From assembly GCA_964543275.1 (NCBI GenBank), contig CAZIWW010000007.1, forward strand, positions 1-28,847: a stretch of DNA of 28,847 nucleotides, read 5' to 3'. A program made the position numbers and the translations under genes. The notes beneath the pieces are model-generated. The model was not told where the DNA came from and ran no database searches. It saw only the letters and a list, made by a program, of their open reading frames with translations. Origin of the DNA: CAZIWW01 sp964543275 (GTDB lineage: Bacteria > Patescibacteriota > Minisyncoccia > Moranbacterales > UBA11712). Positions 1-6,323 of the stretch are shown piece by piece (positions within the stretch are counted from its first letter, which is position 1; every line of letters begins with the position of its first letter).

Positions 1-1
1 A

Positions 2-103
2 ATTGATTATCTGGTCTGGTATAATACAAAAAGAAGAGTACACTATACTTTTCCAGAACAAACCCTCGCCTCCGCAGTTTACGCTATTATCGCGAGAGAA
101 TAA
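2..103 (+). CDS. 3' end of a transposase/integrase core protein (partial)
   Basis: The reading frame is open from the window edge to the TAA at 101-103 and encodes 33 residues beginning IDYLVWYNTKRRVHYTF. The D-Y-L-x-W-Y-N-T-x-R pattern is typical of the C-terminal end of DDE integrase-core transposases (rve fold, IS3/IS481-like), where this segment follows the catalytic glutamate. Only the tail is in the window, so neither catalytic residues nor terminal repeats can be judged. It may be an intact element cut by the window edge or a remnant. The call rests on this short motif. Confidence 0.55.
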   Translation: MDYLVWYNTKRRVHYTFPEQTLASAVYAIIARE

Positions 104-151
104 CTTTAATTTGCCTCAAGAGCGCAATCTAGGGCGGGCTTATGCAAAGTT

Positions 152-179
152 TTGTATTTTTTGAAAAATGTTGTAGAAT
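152..179 (+). promoter_or_regulatory. Promoter of the PAP2-like gene, probably leaderless
   Basis: TTGTAT at 152-157 and TAGAAT at 174-179 are separated by 16 bp. Transcription would begin about 7 nt after the -10 box, at or next to the ATG at 186, so the transcript would have almost no 5' leader. No Shine-Dalgarno sequence precedes the ATG, which agrees with leaderless initiation. Confidence 0.5.
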
Positions 180-185
180 AAACAT

Positions 186-632
186 ATGTCAAGCTGGCAG
201 GATTACAATATGATTATCATCCCAGTAGCAGTGGGAGTAATTACCCAGACAACCAAGTTTGTTATTTTCTCTATTAAGCACGGTTTGCAATGGCGTTATT
301 TTTTCTCTCACGGGCATATGCCCAGTTTCCATACCGCCTTTGTCGTTTCAACCGTCACAGCTATCGGTTACTACCAAGGGACAACTTCCGGCATTTTTGC
401 CCTAGCGGTCATTTTCGCTTTTGTAATTATTGACGACGCGCTCCGTTTAAGAATGTACACCGGAGATCACGGAAGATATCTCAACATGCTTATCCAGCAA
501 CTTCCTATAGACAAGAAAAAATTCCCTCGACTCAAAGAGCGAGTTGGTCACCGGTTAAGCGAAGTCGTCGTGGGCGGATTTATCGGCTTTTTTCTTTCTC
601 TAATTCTAATAAAACTTCTCGAATTACTTTAG
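186..632 (+). CDS. Divergent PAP2 family membrane protein (DUF212/YuiD-like)
   Basis: A 148-residue integral membrane protein of the divergent PAP2 / acid-phosphatase-haloperoxidase-related family. The family signature is visible: GHMPSFHTAF near residue 40 (family form G-x-MPSSHSA), then IDDALRLRMYTGDHGRYLN near residues 80-98 (D-x-x-x-x-R with downstream G and LN), and a C-terminal RVGHRLSEVVVGGFIGF (GH...E..G...G). Hydrophobic helices lie near both ends. The second Ser of MPSSH is Phe here. The family is thought to act on phosphorylated lipid or envelope intermediates, but its substrate is not established. The 3' end overlaps the convergent murE by 53 bp. Confidence 0.85.
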   Translation: MSSWQDYNMIIIPVAVGVITQTTKFVIFSIKHGLQWRYFFSHGHMPSFHTAFVVSTVTAIGYYQGTTSGIFALAVIFAFVIIDDALRLRMYTGDHGRYLNMLIQQLPIDKKKFPRLKERVGHRLSEVVVGGFIGFFLSLILIKLLELL

Positions 633-2025
633 GGTCGTTCCATGGAATTCTTTTGTTGCCCACCGCCATCGTTTCCTCCACTCCCTTGCCTGTCACTACT
701 ACAATATCTCCGGGCTTTGCCAACCGCAGAGCCTTTTTTATAGCATCCCTTCTGTCCAAAATTCTCCAGCAATTCTCGCCCTCAACTTTTGTATCTGGTA
801 TCTTGTATTTGGTATTTGGTATATCGCTCTGAATTTGGGATTTGGGATTTGGGATTTGTTTTGACATTGAGATTTTGACATTGGGATTTTCCCCAACTAT
901 TCCCGCAAACACCTCATCAATTATCCTCATTGGATCTTCATTATATGGATCTTCATTGGTTACAATACAGTAATCCGCGTATCGCGCTACGACTTCCCCC
1001 ATAATCGGCCGCTTGCCCCGATCCCGTTCTCCGCAAGCTCCAAACACCGCGATTACGGAAGCGGTCCGTCCGCTTTCCCCTCCGGCCGCGCGGTCGGACC
1101 GCTTTGCCATCTCCTCAATCAACTTATACAATTTTTCCAGCGAATCCGGCGTTACCGCATAATCCACAATTATTTTTATTCCTCTGTTGTTTTCAATTCC
1201 CTCCAATCTGCCCGGCATGCCTTTTATTTCCCCCAAAGCTTGAGATATTTTTTCTAAAGAAATATTCTGCGAAAGCCCCACGCAAGTCGCCGCCAGCGCG
1301 TTCTCGACATTAAACCGGCCGGGTAAATTGAGAAAGAAGTTTGTATTTCGTATTTTGTATTTTGTATGACTAACATTAAACTCCATTTCCCTCGCGATGA
1401 CAGTTTTGAGCTTTGCGCTGTGGTTTTGCGCTTTGAGCTTCGCGCTTTGAGTCTCTAACAAATAACCGTATTTCTCCTTTGTCTTATGCTTTAAAAACTC
1501 TTCTGGCTTCTCCATCTCCAAATTCACCACGCTTACCCCTTCTTTATTTTTCGAAACCCTTTCAAACAGCCTCTCTTTAACTTTCCTATACTCTTCCATC
1601 GTCTTATGATAATCCAAATGCTCTCTCGTCACATTAGTAATCACCGCTACCACAAAGTCCACTCCCCAAGTCCGATTCTGATCTAAGGAGTGGGAGGAAA
1701 CTTCCAGAATCGCGTATTCGCATCCGGCTTTAACCGCCTCTCGTAAAAATTTTTGCAACTTAAAACTTGACAGAGTCGTAAATTTAGTGTCATTCACCCA
1801 TTCTTTGCCGCCCAGCTTAAAACTAATGGTTGAAACCGCCGCTACCCTAAAGCCGGCTTCTTCCAAAACTTTAACTATCATTTGAACCGTGGTCGTCTTG
1901 CCGTTCGTTCCCGTAACTCCAATTACTTTCAGCTCCTTCGACGGAAAACCGCACCAAAAATTCGCCAGGACGGCTTGGAAGAGATGGTAAATATTTTTAA
2001 TTGATTGCGGAATTAACTGCTTCAT
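580..2025 (-). CDS. murE: MurE-like UDP-MurNAc-peptide ligase (Mur ligase family)
   Basis: ATP-dependent ligase expected to add the third amino acid to UDP-MurNAc-dipeptide in the cytoplasm. Visible features: P-loop GVTGTNGKTTT (residues 36-46), EVSSHSLDQNR, TNVTREHLDYH followed by the carbamylated-Lys region EEYRKVKERLF, the FGACGERDRGKRP segment and the C-terminal VVTGKGVEE. The N-terminal uridine-binding domain, about 90-100 residues in E. coli MurE, is reduced to about 34. The DNPR amino-acid-specificity motif of meso-DAP enzymes is replaced by NEDPYNEDP, so the third residue is probably not meso-DAP; which one is used cannot be told. Two in-frame heptanucleotide-array insertions lie at about residues 191-229 and 378-413. 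The start ATG overlaps the stop of the upstream femAB-like gene (ATGA), implying translational coupling. Confidence 0.88.
   Translation of the reverse strand: MKQLIPQSIKNIYHLFQAVLANFWCGFPSKELKVIGVTGTNGKTTTVQMIVKVLEEAGFRVAAVSTISFKLGGKEWVNDTKFTTLSSFKLQKFLREAVKAGCEYAILEVSSHSLDQNRTWGVDFVVAVITNVTREHLDYHKTMEEYRKVKERLFERVSKNKEGVSVVNLEMEKPEEFLKHKTKEKYGYLLETQSAKLKAQNHSAKLKTVIAREMEFNVSHTKYKIRNTNFFLNLPGRFNVENALAATCVGLSQNISLEKISQALGEIKGMPGRLEGIENNRGIKIIVDYAVTPDSLEKLYKLIEEMAKRSDRAAGGESGRTASVIAVFGACGERDRGKRPIMGEVVARYADYCIVTNEDPYNEDPMRIIDEVFAGIVGENPNVKISMSKQIPNPKSQIQSDIPNTKYKIPDTKVEGENCWRILDRRDAIKKALRLAKPGDIVVVTGKGVEETMAVGNKRIPWNDPKVIREVLLELEKEKSR
788..892. repeat. 7-bp degenerate tandem array inside murE
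   Basis: Fifteen consecutive 7-mers can be read without any phase break, including TTGGTAT twice and GGGATTT three times. The array is coding on the minus strand and gives a peptide containing QIPNPKSQIQSDIPNTKYK, which has no counterpart in standard MurE proteins. Confidence 0.8.
1340..1367. repeat. 7-bp tandem array inside murE (TTTGTAT type)
   Basis: Four adjacent 7-mers, three TTTGTAT and one TTCGTAT. Read on the minus strand they encode the HTKYKIRNTN stretch of the MurE protein. Confidence 0.8.
1404..1452. repeat. 7-bp degenerate tandem array inside murE (TTTTGAG/TTTGCGC type)
   Basis: Seven consecutive 7-mers: TTTTGAG, CTTTGCG, CTGTGGT, TTTGCGC, TTTGAGC, TTCGCGC, TTTGAGT. They encode the TQSAKLKAQNHSAKLKT peptide of MurE. 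The 12-mer GCTGTGGTTTTG inside it recurs in the array at 13261-13272. Confidence 0.8.
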
Positions 2026-3083
2026 AAGACTTTCTTAATCTTCTGTAAAAATCGATACAACTTATACTTTAAAGGGCTTAAGATTATATCGTAACTTCCC
2101 GGAAACACAATTGTCTTTGTATCCGGCGCGAAGCCAACCTTAAACCTCGTTATCCCTTCCCAGCCATCCTTGATTCTTGATTCTTGATTCTTGATTCTTA
2201 TCTTAACTCCGCCCAAATCGTATCTTGCGCAACCCGCTTTTTTCGCATCAATCATCGCCTGCCACTGCAAAAGATACGGCGCCATTACATTGCGATGGAT
2301 ATTGTCCGAAGCGCCGTGAAGATAAGTAACCGTGTCGCCGAAGAAAGAAACCAAATTAGCTGAAATTATTTTCCCCTCGTACTCGGCGACGTACAATTTT
2401 AGAACGTTGCTGGGAATAATCTCCAGCATTTTTCGGTAATATCCCTTTGGATGCGGAGTTACCTTGTCGCGCTTTGCTGTAATTCCCGCCAATCTTATAA
2501 ATTCATCTATACAATCCACGTTTCGAATTTCGAGCTTCGAATTTCGAGACGCTGAAAAAACATTAACTCCTTTTTTCCGCGCCAGTCGAATGTTGTAGCG
2601 TGTCTTGGGCTTCATCCGCATTAACATTTCTTCTTCGCTCCCGCTTAAATCAACCATTAAAATTTCTCTCGCTTGCACATCCGCGGAGGATTTTACAATT
2701 TTAAACTCGCTAGGAACATTTTCCTTGACTAAATTTAAAACTTCTTCACTTGCCGGTTCAATCCGAATCCAGCCGATGTTGTTCTCCCTAGCCAACTCAA
2801 CTAATCTTCTCAAAAAATTTTGAGTTTTGTGATTTGGAATTTGGAATTTGGAATTTGGAATTTTTACAACCGGTCCCCGCGGCACATAAAAATACCTGCC
2901 AACAATTGGAAGTTTATGTACTATCATATTAGCAAATATGGTAGTATCGCCATCCTGATCTTTTTCTTCAAGAGTAAAAGTTTTCCTTCCCCAGTTCTCC
3001 TGAAACTTCCTCCAATGCTCCGACTGCAAAAAACCTCCGTCGGGAGAATTTGATTGAATAAAATTTTGTATTTTACAGACCAA
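2022..3083 (-). CDS. FemAB/FemX-like peptidoglycan bridge aminoacyltransferase
   Basis: Member of the FemABX family, which transfers amino acids from aminoacyl-tRNA onto the peptidoglycan stem peptide. Recognisable features are an early GGFLQSEHWRKFQENWGRK, the SGSEEEMLMRMKPKTRYNIRLARKKGV segment typical of the GNAT-like double domain, and YLHGASDN...APYLLQWQAMIDAKKAGCARYDLGG in the second half. The start is uncertain. The frame is open to a TTG at 3137, but the first 18 codons there come from a dispersed repeat, so I prefer the TTG at 3083. Three heptamer arrays add in-frame peptides. Its stop overlaps the murE start by 4 bp, so stem-peptide ligase and bridge transferase are co-translated. 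The transferred amino acid is unknown. Confidence 0.85.
   Translation of the reverse strand: MVCKIQNFIQSNSPDGGFLQSEHWRKFQENWGRKTFTLEEKDQDGDTTIFANMIVHKLPIVGRYFYVPRGPVVKIPNSKFQIPNHKTQNFLRRLVELARENNIGWIRIEPASEEVLNLVKENVPSEFKIVKSSADVQAREILMVDLSGSEEEMLMRMKPKTRYNIRLARKKGVNVFSASRNSKLEIRNVDCIDEFIRLAGITAKRDKVTPHPKGYYRKMLEIIPSNVLKLYVAEYEGKIISANLVSFFGDTVTYLHGASDNIHRNVMAPYLLQWQAMIDAKKAGCARYDLGGVKIRIKNQESRIKDGWEGITRFKVGFAPDTKTIVFPGSYDIILSPLKYKLYRFLQKIKKVL
2169..2196. repeat. 7-bp tandem array inside the femAB-like gene (CTTGATT x4)
   Basis: Four perfect copies of CTTGATT. On the coding strand the repeat reads as a heptapeptide unit, KNQESRI, inserted beside the otherwise conserved DLGGVKI...WEGITRFK region. 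Confidence 0.9.
2521..2548. repeat. 7-bp tandem array inside the femAB-like gene (TTTCGAA/G)
   Basis: Four adjacent 7-mers: TTTCGAA, TTTCGAG, CTTCGAA, TTTCGAG. They encode SRNSKLEIRN in the FemAB-like protein. Confidence 0.85.
2818..2866. repeat. 7-bp tandem array inside the femAB-like gene (ATTTGGA x4)
   Basis: Seven 7-mers in register: TTTTGAG, TTTTGTG, four perfect ATTTGGA, then ATTTTTA. They encode KIPNSKFQIPNHKTQN, strongly similar to the insertions in MurE and TsaE. Confidence 0.9.
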
Positions 3084-3092
3084 ATCATTATT

Positions 3093-3175
3093 GTCATTCC
3101 GACCGAGCGTAGCGAGTGGGGAAATCTTCACAAGCAATTATCCAATCCAGATCCTTCGACTTCGCTCGGGATGAC
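3093..3175. repeat. Dispersed GTCATTCCGA-type imperfect palindrome between ruvA and femAB
   Basis: The left part (3093-3128) contains GTCATTCCGACCGAGCG and AGCGAGTGG. The right part (3149-3175), on the opposite strand, contains GTCATCCCGAGCGAAGTCGA followed by AGGATCT. The two can pair as an imperfect hairpin. This 'cattccgagcgaagcgag' wording is, from memory, a common intergenic repeat in many uncultivated bacterial genomes. It may act as a terminator-like or mobile palindrome. It fills most of the ruvA-femAB spacer. Confidence 0.55.
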
Positions 3176-3179
3176 TTCG

Positions 3180-3749
3180 TCATTTCCCAAGATTCTTTAG
3201 CGCCGCTCGCACCTTCTCCGAAACATCTTCCACGTCTTCCGGCACTGATTTCAACGCTTCGCGGGCCTGCGTCGCAGAGTAACCCAAAGAAACCAAAGCC
3301 TCAATGGCTTCCGAATCCGAAGCGGCAACAGCCTCCTCGCCCTTGGAAAGTTTCTCTACTCTGTTTCTAAGCTCAACTATTACTCTCTCGGCCGTCTTTT
3401 TGCCAACTCCCGAAACGCGAGTTAAGATCGACGAATCGCCGCTTGCCACCGCCGCACGAATGGTTTTTGGCTCGGCGATGGAAAGAATTCCCAGCCCAGC
3501 CTTGGGCCCGATTCCGGAGATGGAAATCAAAAGTTCAAACATTTCCAATTCTTCTACGGTTAAAAATCCGTAAAGATCCAAAGCGTCCTCGCGGATATAA
3601 GTATGAATAAATAATTCAATTTTCTCCCGCCCGGCAATTTTACCCAAAGTAAAGCTGGTTATAAAAACTTTATAGCCAACCCCGGCTACATCTACCACAA
3701 CATAGTTACCCCGCAGAAACTCAATTTGACCCTTAAGTTTAGCAATCAT
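3180..3749 (-). CDS. ruvA: Holliday junction branch migration protein RuvA
   Basis: A 189-residue protein (E. coli RuvA has 203) that binds Holliday junctions and loads RuvB. The N-terminal OB fold starts MIAKLKGQIEFLRGNYVVVDV, the tandem helix-hairpin-helix motifs are ISGIGPKAGLGILS and VSGVGKKTAERVIVELR, and the C-terminal RuvB-interacting domain III contains EALVSLGYSATQAREALKSV. I choose the ATG at 3749 because it gives the canonical MIAKLKG start. The frame is open 14 codons further, but those codons read through a palindromic repeat. It is the first gene of a minus-strand group with the femAB-like gene and murE; ruvB and ruvC are elsewhere in the window. Confidence 0.95.
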   Translation of the reverse strand: MIAKLKGQIEFLRGNYVVVDVAGVGYKVFITSFTLGKIAGREKIELFIHTYIREDALDLYGFLTVEELEMFELLISISGIGPKAGLGILSIAEPKTIRAAVASGDSSILTRVSGVGKKTAERVIVELRNRVEKLSKGEEAVAASDSEAIEALVSLGYSATQAREALKSVPEDVEDVSEKVRAALKNLGK

Positions 3750-3750
3750 T

Positions 3751-3835
3751 GGAATGCGAATGCATTCAAACGTTAAAACGAATGAATTCAAATAAATCTA
3801 TTCGCATACATTCGCTTCAACATTCGCGACTATTA
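3751..3835. repeat. Word-repeat palindrome in the ruvA/rpsT divergent region
   Basis: Multiple GCGAATG / CATTCGC words in both orientations surround GAATTC at about 3783-3788. One end abuts the ruvA start codon. It resembles in composition the inverted repeats upstream of pilB and ruvB, but the arms do not align well over their full length. Confidence 0.45.
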
Positions 3836-3859
3836 GCATTTTAACATTCTAACAGCTTA

Positions 3860-3888
3860 TTTACAAAAAACCAGCATTATGATAGAAA
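3860..3888 (+). promoter_or_regulatory. Candidate promoter of rpsT
   Basis: TTTACA at 3860-3865 and TAGAAA at 3883-3888 are 17 bp apart, upstream of a leader of about 80 nt to the GTG at 3974. Both boxes deviate from consensus, so this is a reasonable but unproven site. Confidence 0.35.
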
Positions 3889-3909
3889 TAGTAAGGTAAA
3901 TACCTTTAA

Positions 3910-3958
3910 CTTTTAACTTTCAGCTGCAATTTTCAACTTTTCACTTTGAACTTTGCGC
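3910..3958. repeat. 7-bp degenerate tandem array in the rpsT leader
   Basis: Seven 7-mers in register (CTTTTAA, CTTTCAG, CTGCAAT, TTTCAAC, TTTTCAC, TTTGAAC, TTTGCGC) end about 15 nt before the rpsT start. This array lies in the transcribed leader of a plus-strand gene, not inside a coding region. Confidence 0.7.
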
Positions 3959-3973
3959 TTGAGCGAAGCAAAC

Positions 3974-4240
3974 GTGCCTATAAAAAAGTCAGCTAAAAAA
4001 TATATGCGCTCATCCGCCAAAAGACGAGCGCAAAACACCAAGGTTAAAAAAACCTTCCGAGAGGCTATTAAGAAAACTCGCGAGTTTGTAAAAGCTGAAA
4101 AATTCGAGGAGGCTAAGAAGTCTTTAAAATTCGCTATTAAGGCTCTGGACAAAGCCGCCCAGAAAAAAGTCATCAAAAAAAACACCGCCGCGCGCAAAAA
4201 GTCACGACTGGTTAAGATGGTCAACAAGACTGTAAAATAA
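3974..4240 (+). CDS. rpsT: 30S ribosomal protein S20
   Basis: An 88-residue basic helical protein that binds 16S rRNA in the small subunit. It starts MPIKKSAKKYMRSSAKRRAQN, the family's characteristic opening, and continues with the lysine-rich three-helix pattern ending KKNTAARKKSRLVKMVNKTVK. I choose the GTG at 3974 because the protein then begins exactly as in other S20 proteins. An upstream in-frame TTG at 3953 would add seven residues derived from the heptamer array. The gene stands alone, divergent from ruvA. Confidence 0.93.
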   Translation: MPIKKSAKKYMRSSAKRRAQNTKVKKTFREAIKKTREFVKAEKFEEAKKSLKFAIKALDKAAQKKVIKKNTAARKKSRLVKMVNKTVK

Positions 4241-4258
4241 TTTTGACCCCATATTGCC

Positions 4259-4512
4259 AATCTGGCAAACTGTAACTACGAATCAAGTAAACAAGGTAAT
4301 AAAGAAGAAGTTTTACCTATCTTGACCCGCTACGGAGTTAAGAAAGCAGCTTTTTTGGCTCTTTGTCCCGAGCGCAAATTGGCAAAGCAAGCGACATCGA
4401 TATCTTGGTTGAAATTAAGAAAAACTTAAGTCTTCCCAATTTCATAGGTCTTAAGGTCGAGCTTGAAGAAGCTCTTGGGAAAATAGAAAAAATAAAAGAA
4501 GGTATCAATTAA
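4259..4512 (+). pseudogene. Broken minimal nucleotidyltransferase (MNT/MntA-like antitoxin family)
   Basis: Two frames together give a MNT domain. Frame one (to about 4351) reads EEVLPILTRYGVKKAAF. The other (from about 4352 to the TAA at 4510-4512) reads FGSLSRAQIGKASDIDILVE and then GLKVELEEALG. Adding one T to the T6 run at 4351-4356 would join them and restore KKAAFFGSLSRAQIGKASDIDILVE-like GS...D-x-D nucleotidyltransferase chemistry residues. No convincing start codon exists upstream (a stop lies at 4244), and the C-terminus is short. MNT proteins normally pair with HEPN toxins; no HEPN gene is seen here. A sequencing error in the homopolymer is possible, but the missing start argues for a true remnant. 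Confidence 0.7.
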
Positions 4513-4540
4513 CAGAAAAATGTGTTAATCGTAAAGAAAA

Positions 4541-4575
4541 AAACCAAGTTTCCAAAATAGAAGCTCGGTTTTTTA
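4541..4575. terminator. Bidirectional rho-independent terminator
   Basis: AAACCAAG at 4541-4548 pairs with CTCGGTTT at 4564-4571 with one mismatch. A T run follows on the plus strand, and a T-rich run (complement of the preceding A run) follows on the minus strand. It lies between the MNT remnant and the convergent GNAT gene and can serve both. Confidence 0.65.
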
Positions 4576-4595
4576 TTCCAAAAAAAACACACCCA

Positions 4596-5039
4596 TTAAA
4601 GCTTCATTCGATAAACATTCGTCTCTCGCAACTCAAACCCCAGTTTTTTATAAAGCTTGTTGGCCGCCACTCTTTTAGGGCTGCTGGTAAGTTCAAGAAA
4701 ATCGACTTTGCGCTCTTTGGCTCTTTTAATTAAGTGGTTCATAATTTTCTTTCCCAGTCCTTGGCCTTGAAAATCAGGATGGACCACCACATCTTCTACA
4801 TAAGCCGCGTTCTTTCCAAGAGTTCTAATATAGTAAAGACTAGCCATACCGATAATTTTACCGTCTACTTCCACAATAAAAATCTCCAAGAGCGGTGAGG
4901 CGACAAGATCTCGAAGAATGCTGATGTCCACAGGTCTGACATTAGATGAAAGAACAGCCAAGAGCTTGTTTATGGAATTAACAAGCTTTTTTGTTAATTT
5001 TACTTTTCCGCCCAATTGATAGACTTTAATTTCTTTCAT
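4596..5039 (-). CDS. GNAT family N-acetyltransferase
   Basis: A 147-residue acetyl-CoA-dependent acetyltransferase. The acetyl-CoA-binding motif A is clear: VEDVVVHPDFQGQGLGKKIM (R/Q-x-x-G-x-G/A form), followed by the motif B region ELTSSPKRVAANKLYKKLGF. The N-terminal half, with IFIVEVDGKIIGMASLYYI, fits strands 2-4 of the fold. The acetylated substrate cannot be predicted from sequence. It is a single gene, separated from holA by 222 bp that includes a strong hairpin, and it ends against a bidirectional terminator. Confidence 0.88.
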   Translation of the reverse strand: MKEIKVYQLGGKVKLTKKLVNSINKLLAVLSSNVRPVDISILRDLVASPLLEIFIVEVDGKIIGMASLYYIRTLGKNAAYVEDVVVHPDFQGQGLGKKIMNHLIKRAKERKVDFLELTSSPKRVAANKLYKKLGFELRETNVYRMKL

Positions 5040-5082
5040 TATTAATTTAACGTAACTTACACTTTTGCCTTTATTTTTACAT

Positions 5083-5120
5083 TACTACACAAATATTGCG
5101 ATAGCAATATTTATGTAGTA
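5083..5120. repeat. Strong hairpin / inverted repeat upstream of the GNAT gene
   Basis: TACTACA-C-AAATATTGC (5083-5099) pairs with GCAATATTT-A-TGTAGTA (5104-5120) around a GATA loop, leaving a single mismatch in 17 positions. It sits 44 bp upstream of the GNAT start on the minus strand. It could be a regulator-binding palindrome, a single-strand hairpin of a mobile element, or a terminator-like structure; the sequence alone does not decide. Confidence 0.6.
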
Positions 5121-5194
5121 AATTTTTCCTTGACTTCTCTTCTTCCCCGAGTCTATTCATGCTAAACAGGCGCTTCCAGACGGGAAGGAAAACT

Positions 5195-5218
5195 AAAAAG
5201 GGAAATTTTTAAGTCCCT
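5195..5218 (-). terminator. Weak candidate terminator after holA
   Basis: On the minus strand GGGA and TCCC flank an AT-rich loop and are followed by five T. The stem is only about 4 bp, so this is weak. A second small hairpin (CTTA/ACGCG arms, about 5222-5255) lies between it and the holA stop. Confidence 0.3.
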
Positions 5219-5261
5219 CTATGCTTAATAAACGCGCAGGTTGTGTCCGCGTTAAGTCAAA

Positions 5262-6215
5262 TTAAACCTTAGCTATAAACTCGTCCAGCGCTAATTCCAT
5301 GTCAACCTTGCCCGTTTTAACCCTAAAATCAATCTCCGAAAGTCTCTTAAAGAGGCTCTTCAGTCTTTCTAGCGAGAAATTCCTGGCCTGCTCACAACTT
5401 TTTTTAATTACATAGGGATGAATGCGCAACCTACCGGCAATTTCATTTTGGGGAACATTTTTCTCGACCAGCGGCTTTATTTTCAAAAGATTTCTGAATT
5501 GATAAAAATACATCGAGAGAAGGTATAAAGCATTATCTCCCGAATCCAGATGGCCGTGAAGAAGCCGCAAGGCTTCCTTTTTATTGCGCAAGGCTAAAGC
5601 GTCAATAGCCCTAAATATATCGGTGTTAATTTTAGCTCTAACCAAAAGCTCAACGCTTTTCTCATCCACCTCTCCCTTCCCGTTAAAAGCAATTAGTTTT
5701 TCTATTTCTCTATCCATTAAAAAAAGATCGCTGCCAACATAAGCTGCCAGTTTTTCCGCCGCCGCGGGGTTTATGCTCACTTGGCCTCCGCTCTTCAGCT
5801 GAAATTCCTTTCTTATCCAGCTGGAAAGATGCGAGCCCTGCAGAAACTTAAATTCCTGATGCTTAGAAATCTTAAGCAGTAGTTTGTATAATTTGCTTTT
5901 TTTCTCAAAACTGCCGCCTTCCCAGAAAACCAAAGTGGTATTTTTAGAAACCGGTTTATTTTTTAAATAAGAAAAAAGGTAACTGCTGCCTTTTTTGCTT
6001 GCTAGTAAATTTTTAACCACAGCCAATCGCTTTGACGAAAAAAGATTATCAGAGGAAATACTAAGAACGATTTCATTAATATCTTCTTCGTGCTCCAAAA
6101 AATCGAAAATTTTCAGCCCAAAACCTCCCTTGTTTTTTTCAAGAAATTTACTTTTGATCTCGTTAAGTTTTCTCCGCGAGCGGAATTGATCCTCGCCGAA
6201 TAAAAATACAACCAC
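5262..6215 (-). CDS. holA: DNA polymerase III subunit delta
   Basis: A 317-residue clamp-loader delta subunit, which opens the beta sliding clamp. The start MVVFLFGEDQFRSRRKLNEI matches the family's opening (I-x-x-L-x-G-E-D-x-F-x-x-x-x). The middle has SSKRLAVVKNLL, then LAAYVGSDLFLMDREIEKLIAF (family 'vGnDl..l..EleKL'), and the C-terminus FYQFRNLLKIK fits the collar domain. I use the GTG at 6215, since the family opening begins there. The upstream TTG at 6230 would add MYCLI. No neighbour obviously shares an operon with it. Confidence 0.9.
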   Translation of the reverse strand: MVVFLFGEDQFRSRRKLNEIKSKFLEKNKGGFGLKIFDFLEHEEDINEIVLSISSDNLFSSKRLAVVKNLLASKKGSSYLFSYLKNKPVSKNTTLVFWEGGSFEKKSKLYKLLLKISKHQEFKFLQGSHLSSWIRKEFQLKSGGQVSINPAAAEKLAAYVGSDLFLMDREIEKLIAFNGKGEVDEKSVELLVRAKINTDIFRAIDALALRNKKEALRLLHGHLDSGDNALYLLSMYFYQFRNLLKIKPLVEKNVPQNEIAGRLRIHPYVIKKSCEQARNFSLERLKSLFKRLSEIDFRVKTGKVDMELALDEFIAKV

Positions 6216-6323
6216 GATTAAACAATACAACCAATTTCTATAAATTTCTACTTAATTTCTGATAATTTCAAATTGAAATAAAGTTGAAACTTGCTTTGCG
6301 AAATTTATGGAAATTAAGTCGTC

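Noticed and set aside
3913..4260. A 115-codon minus-strand frame opposite rpsT
   Set aside because: It is antisense to a clear S20 gene; its hydrophobic appearance comes from complementing lysine-rich codons.
5121..5261. A small RNA gene between the hairpin and holA
   Set aside because: A TTGACT/TATTCA pair and small hairpins exist, but the stems are short and equally explained as the end of the holA transcript.
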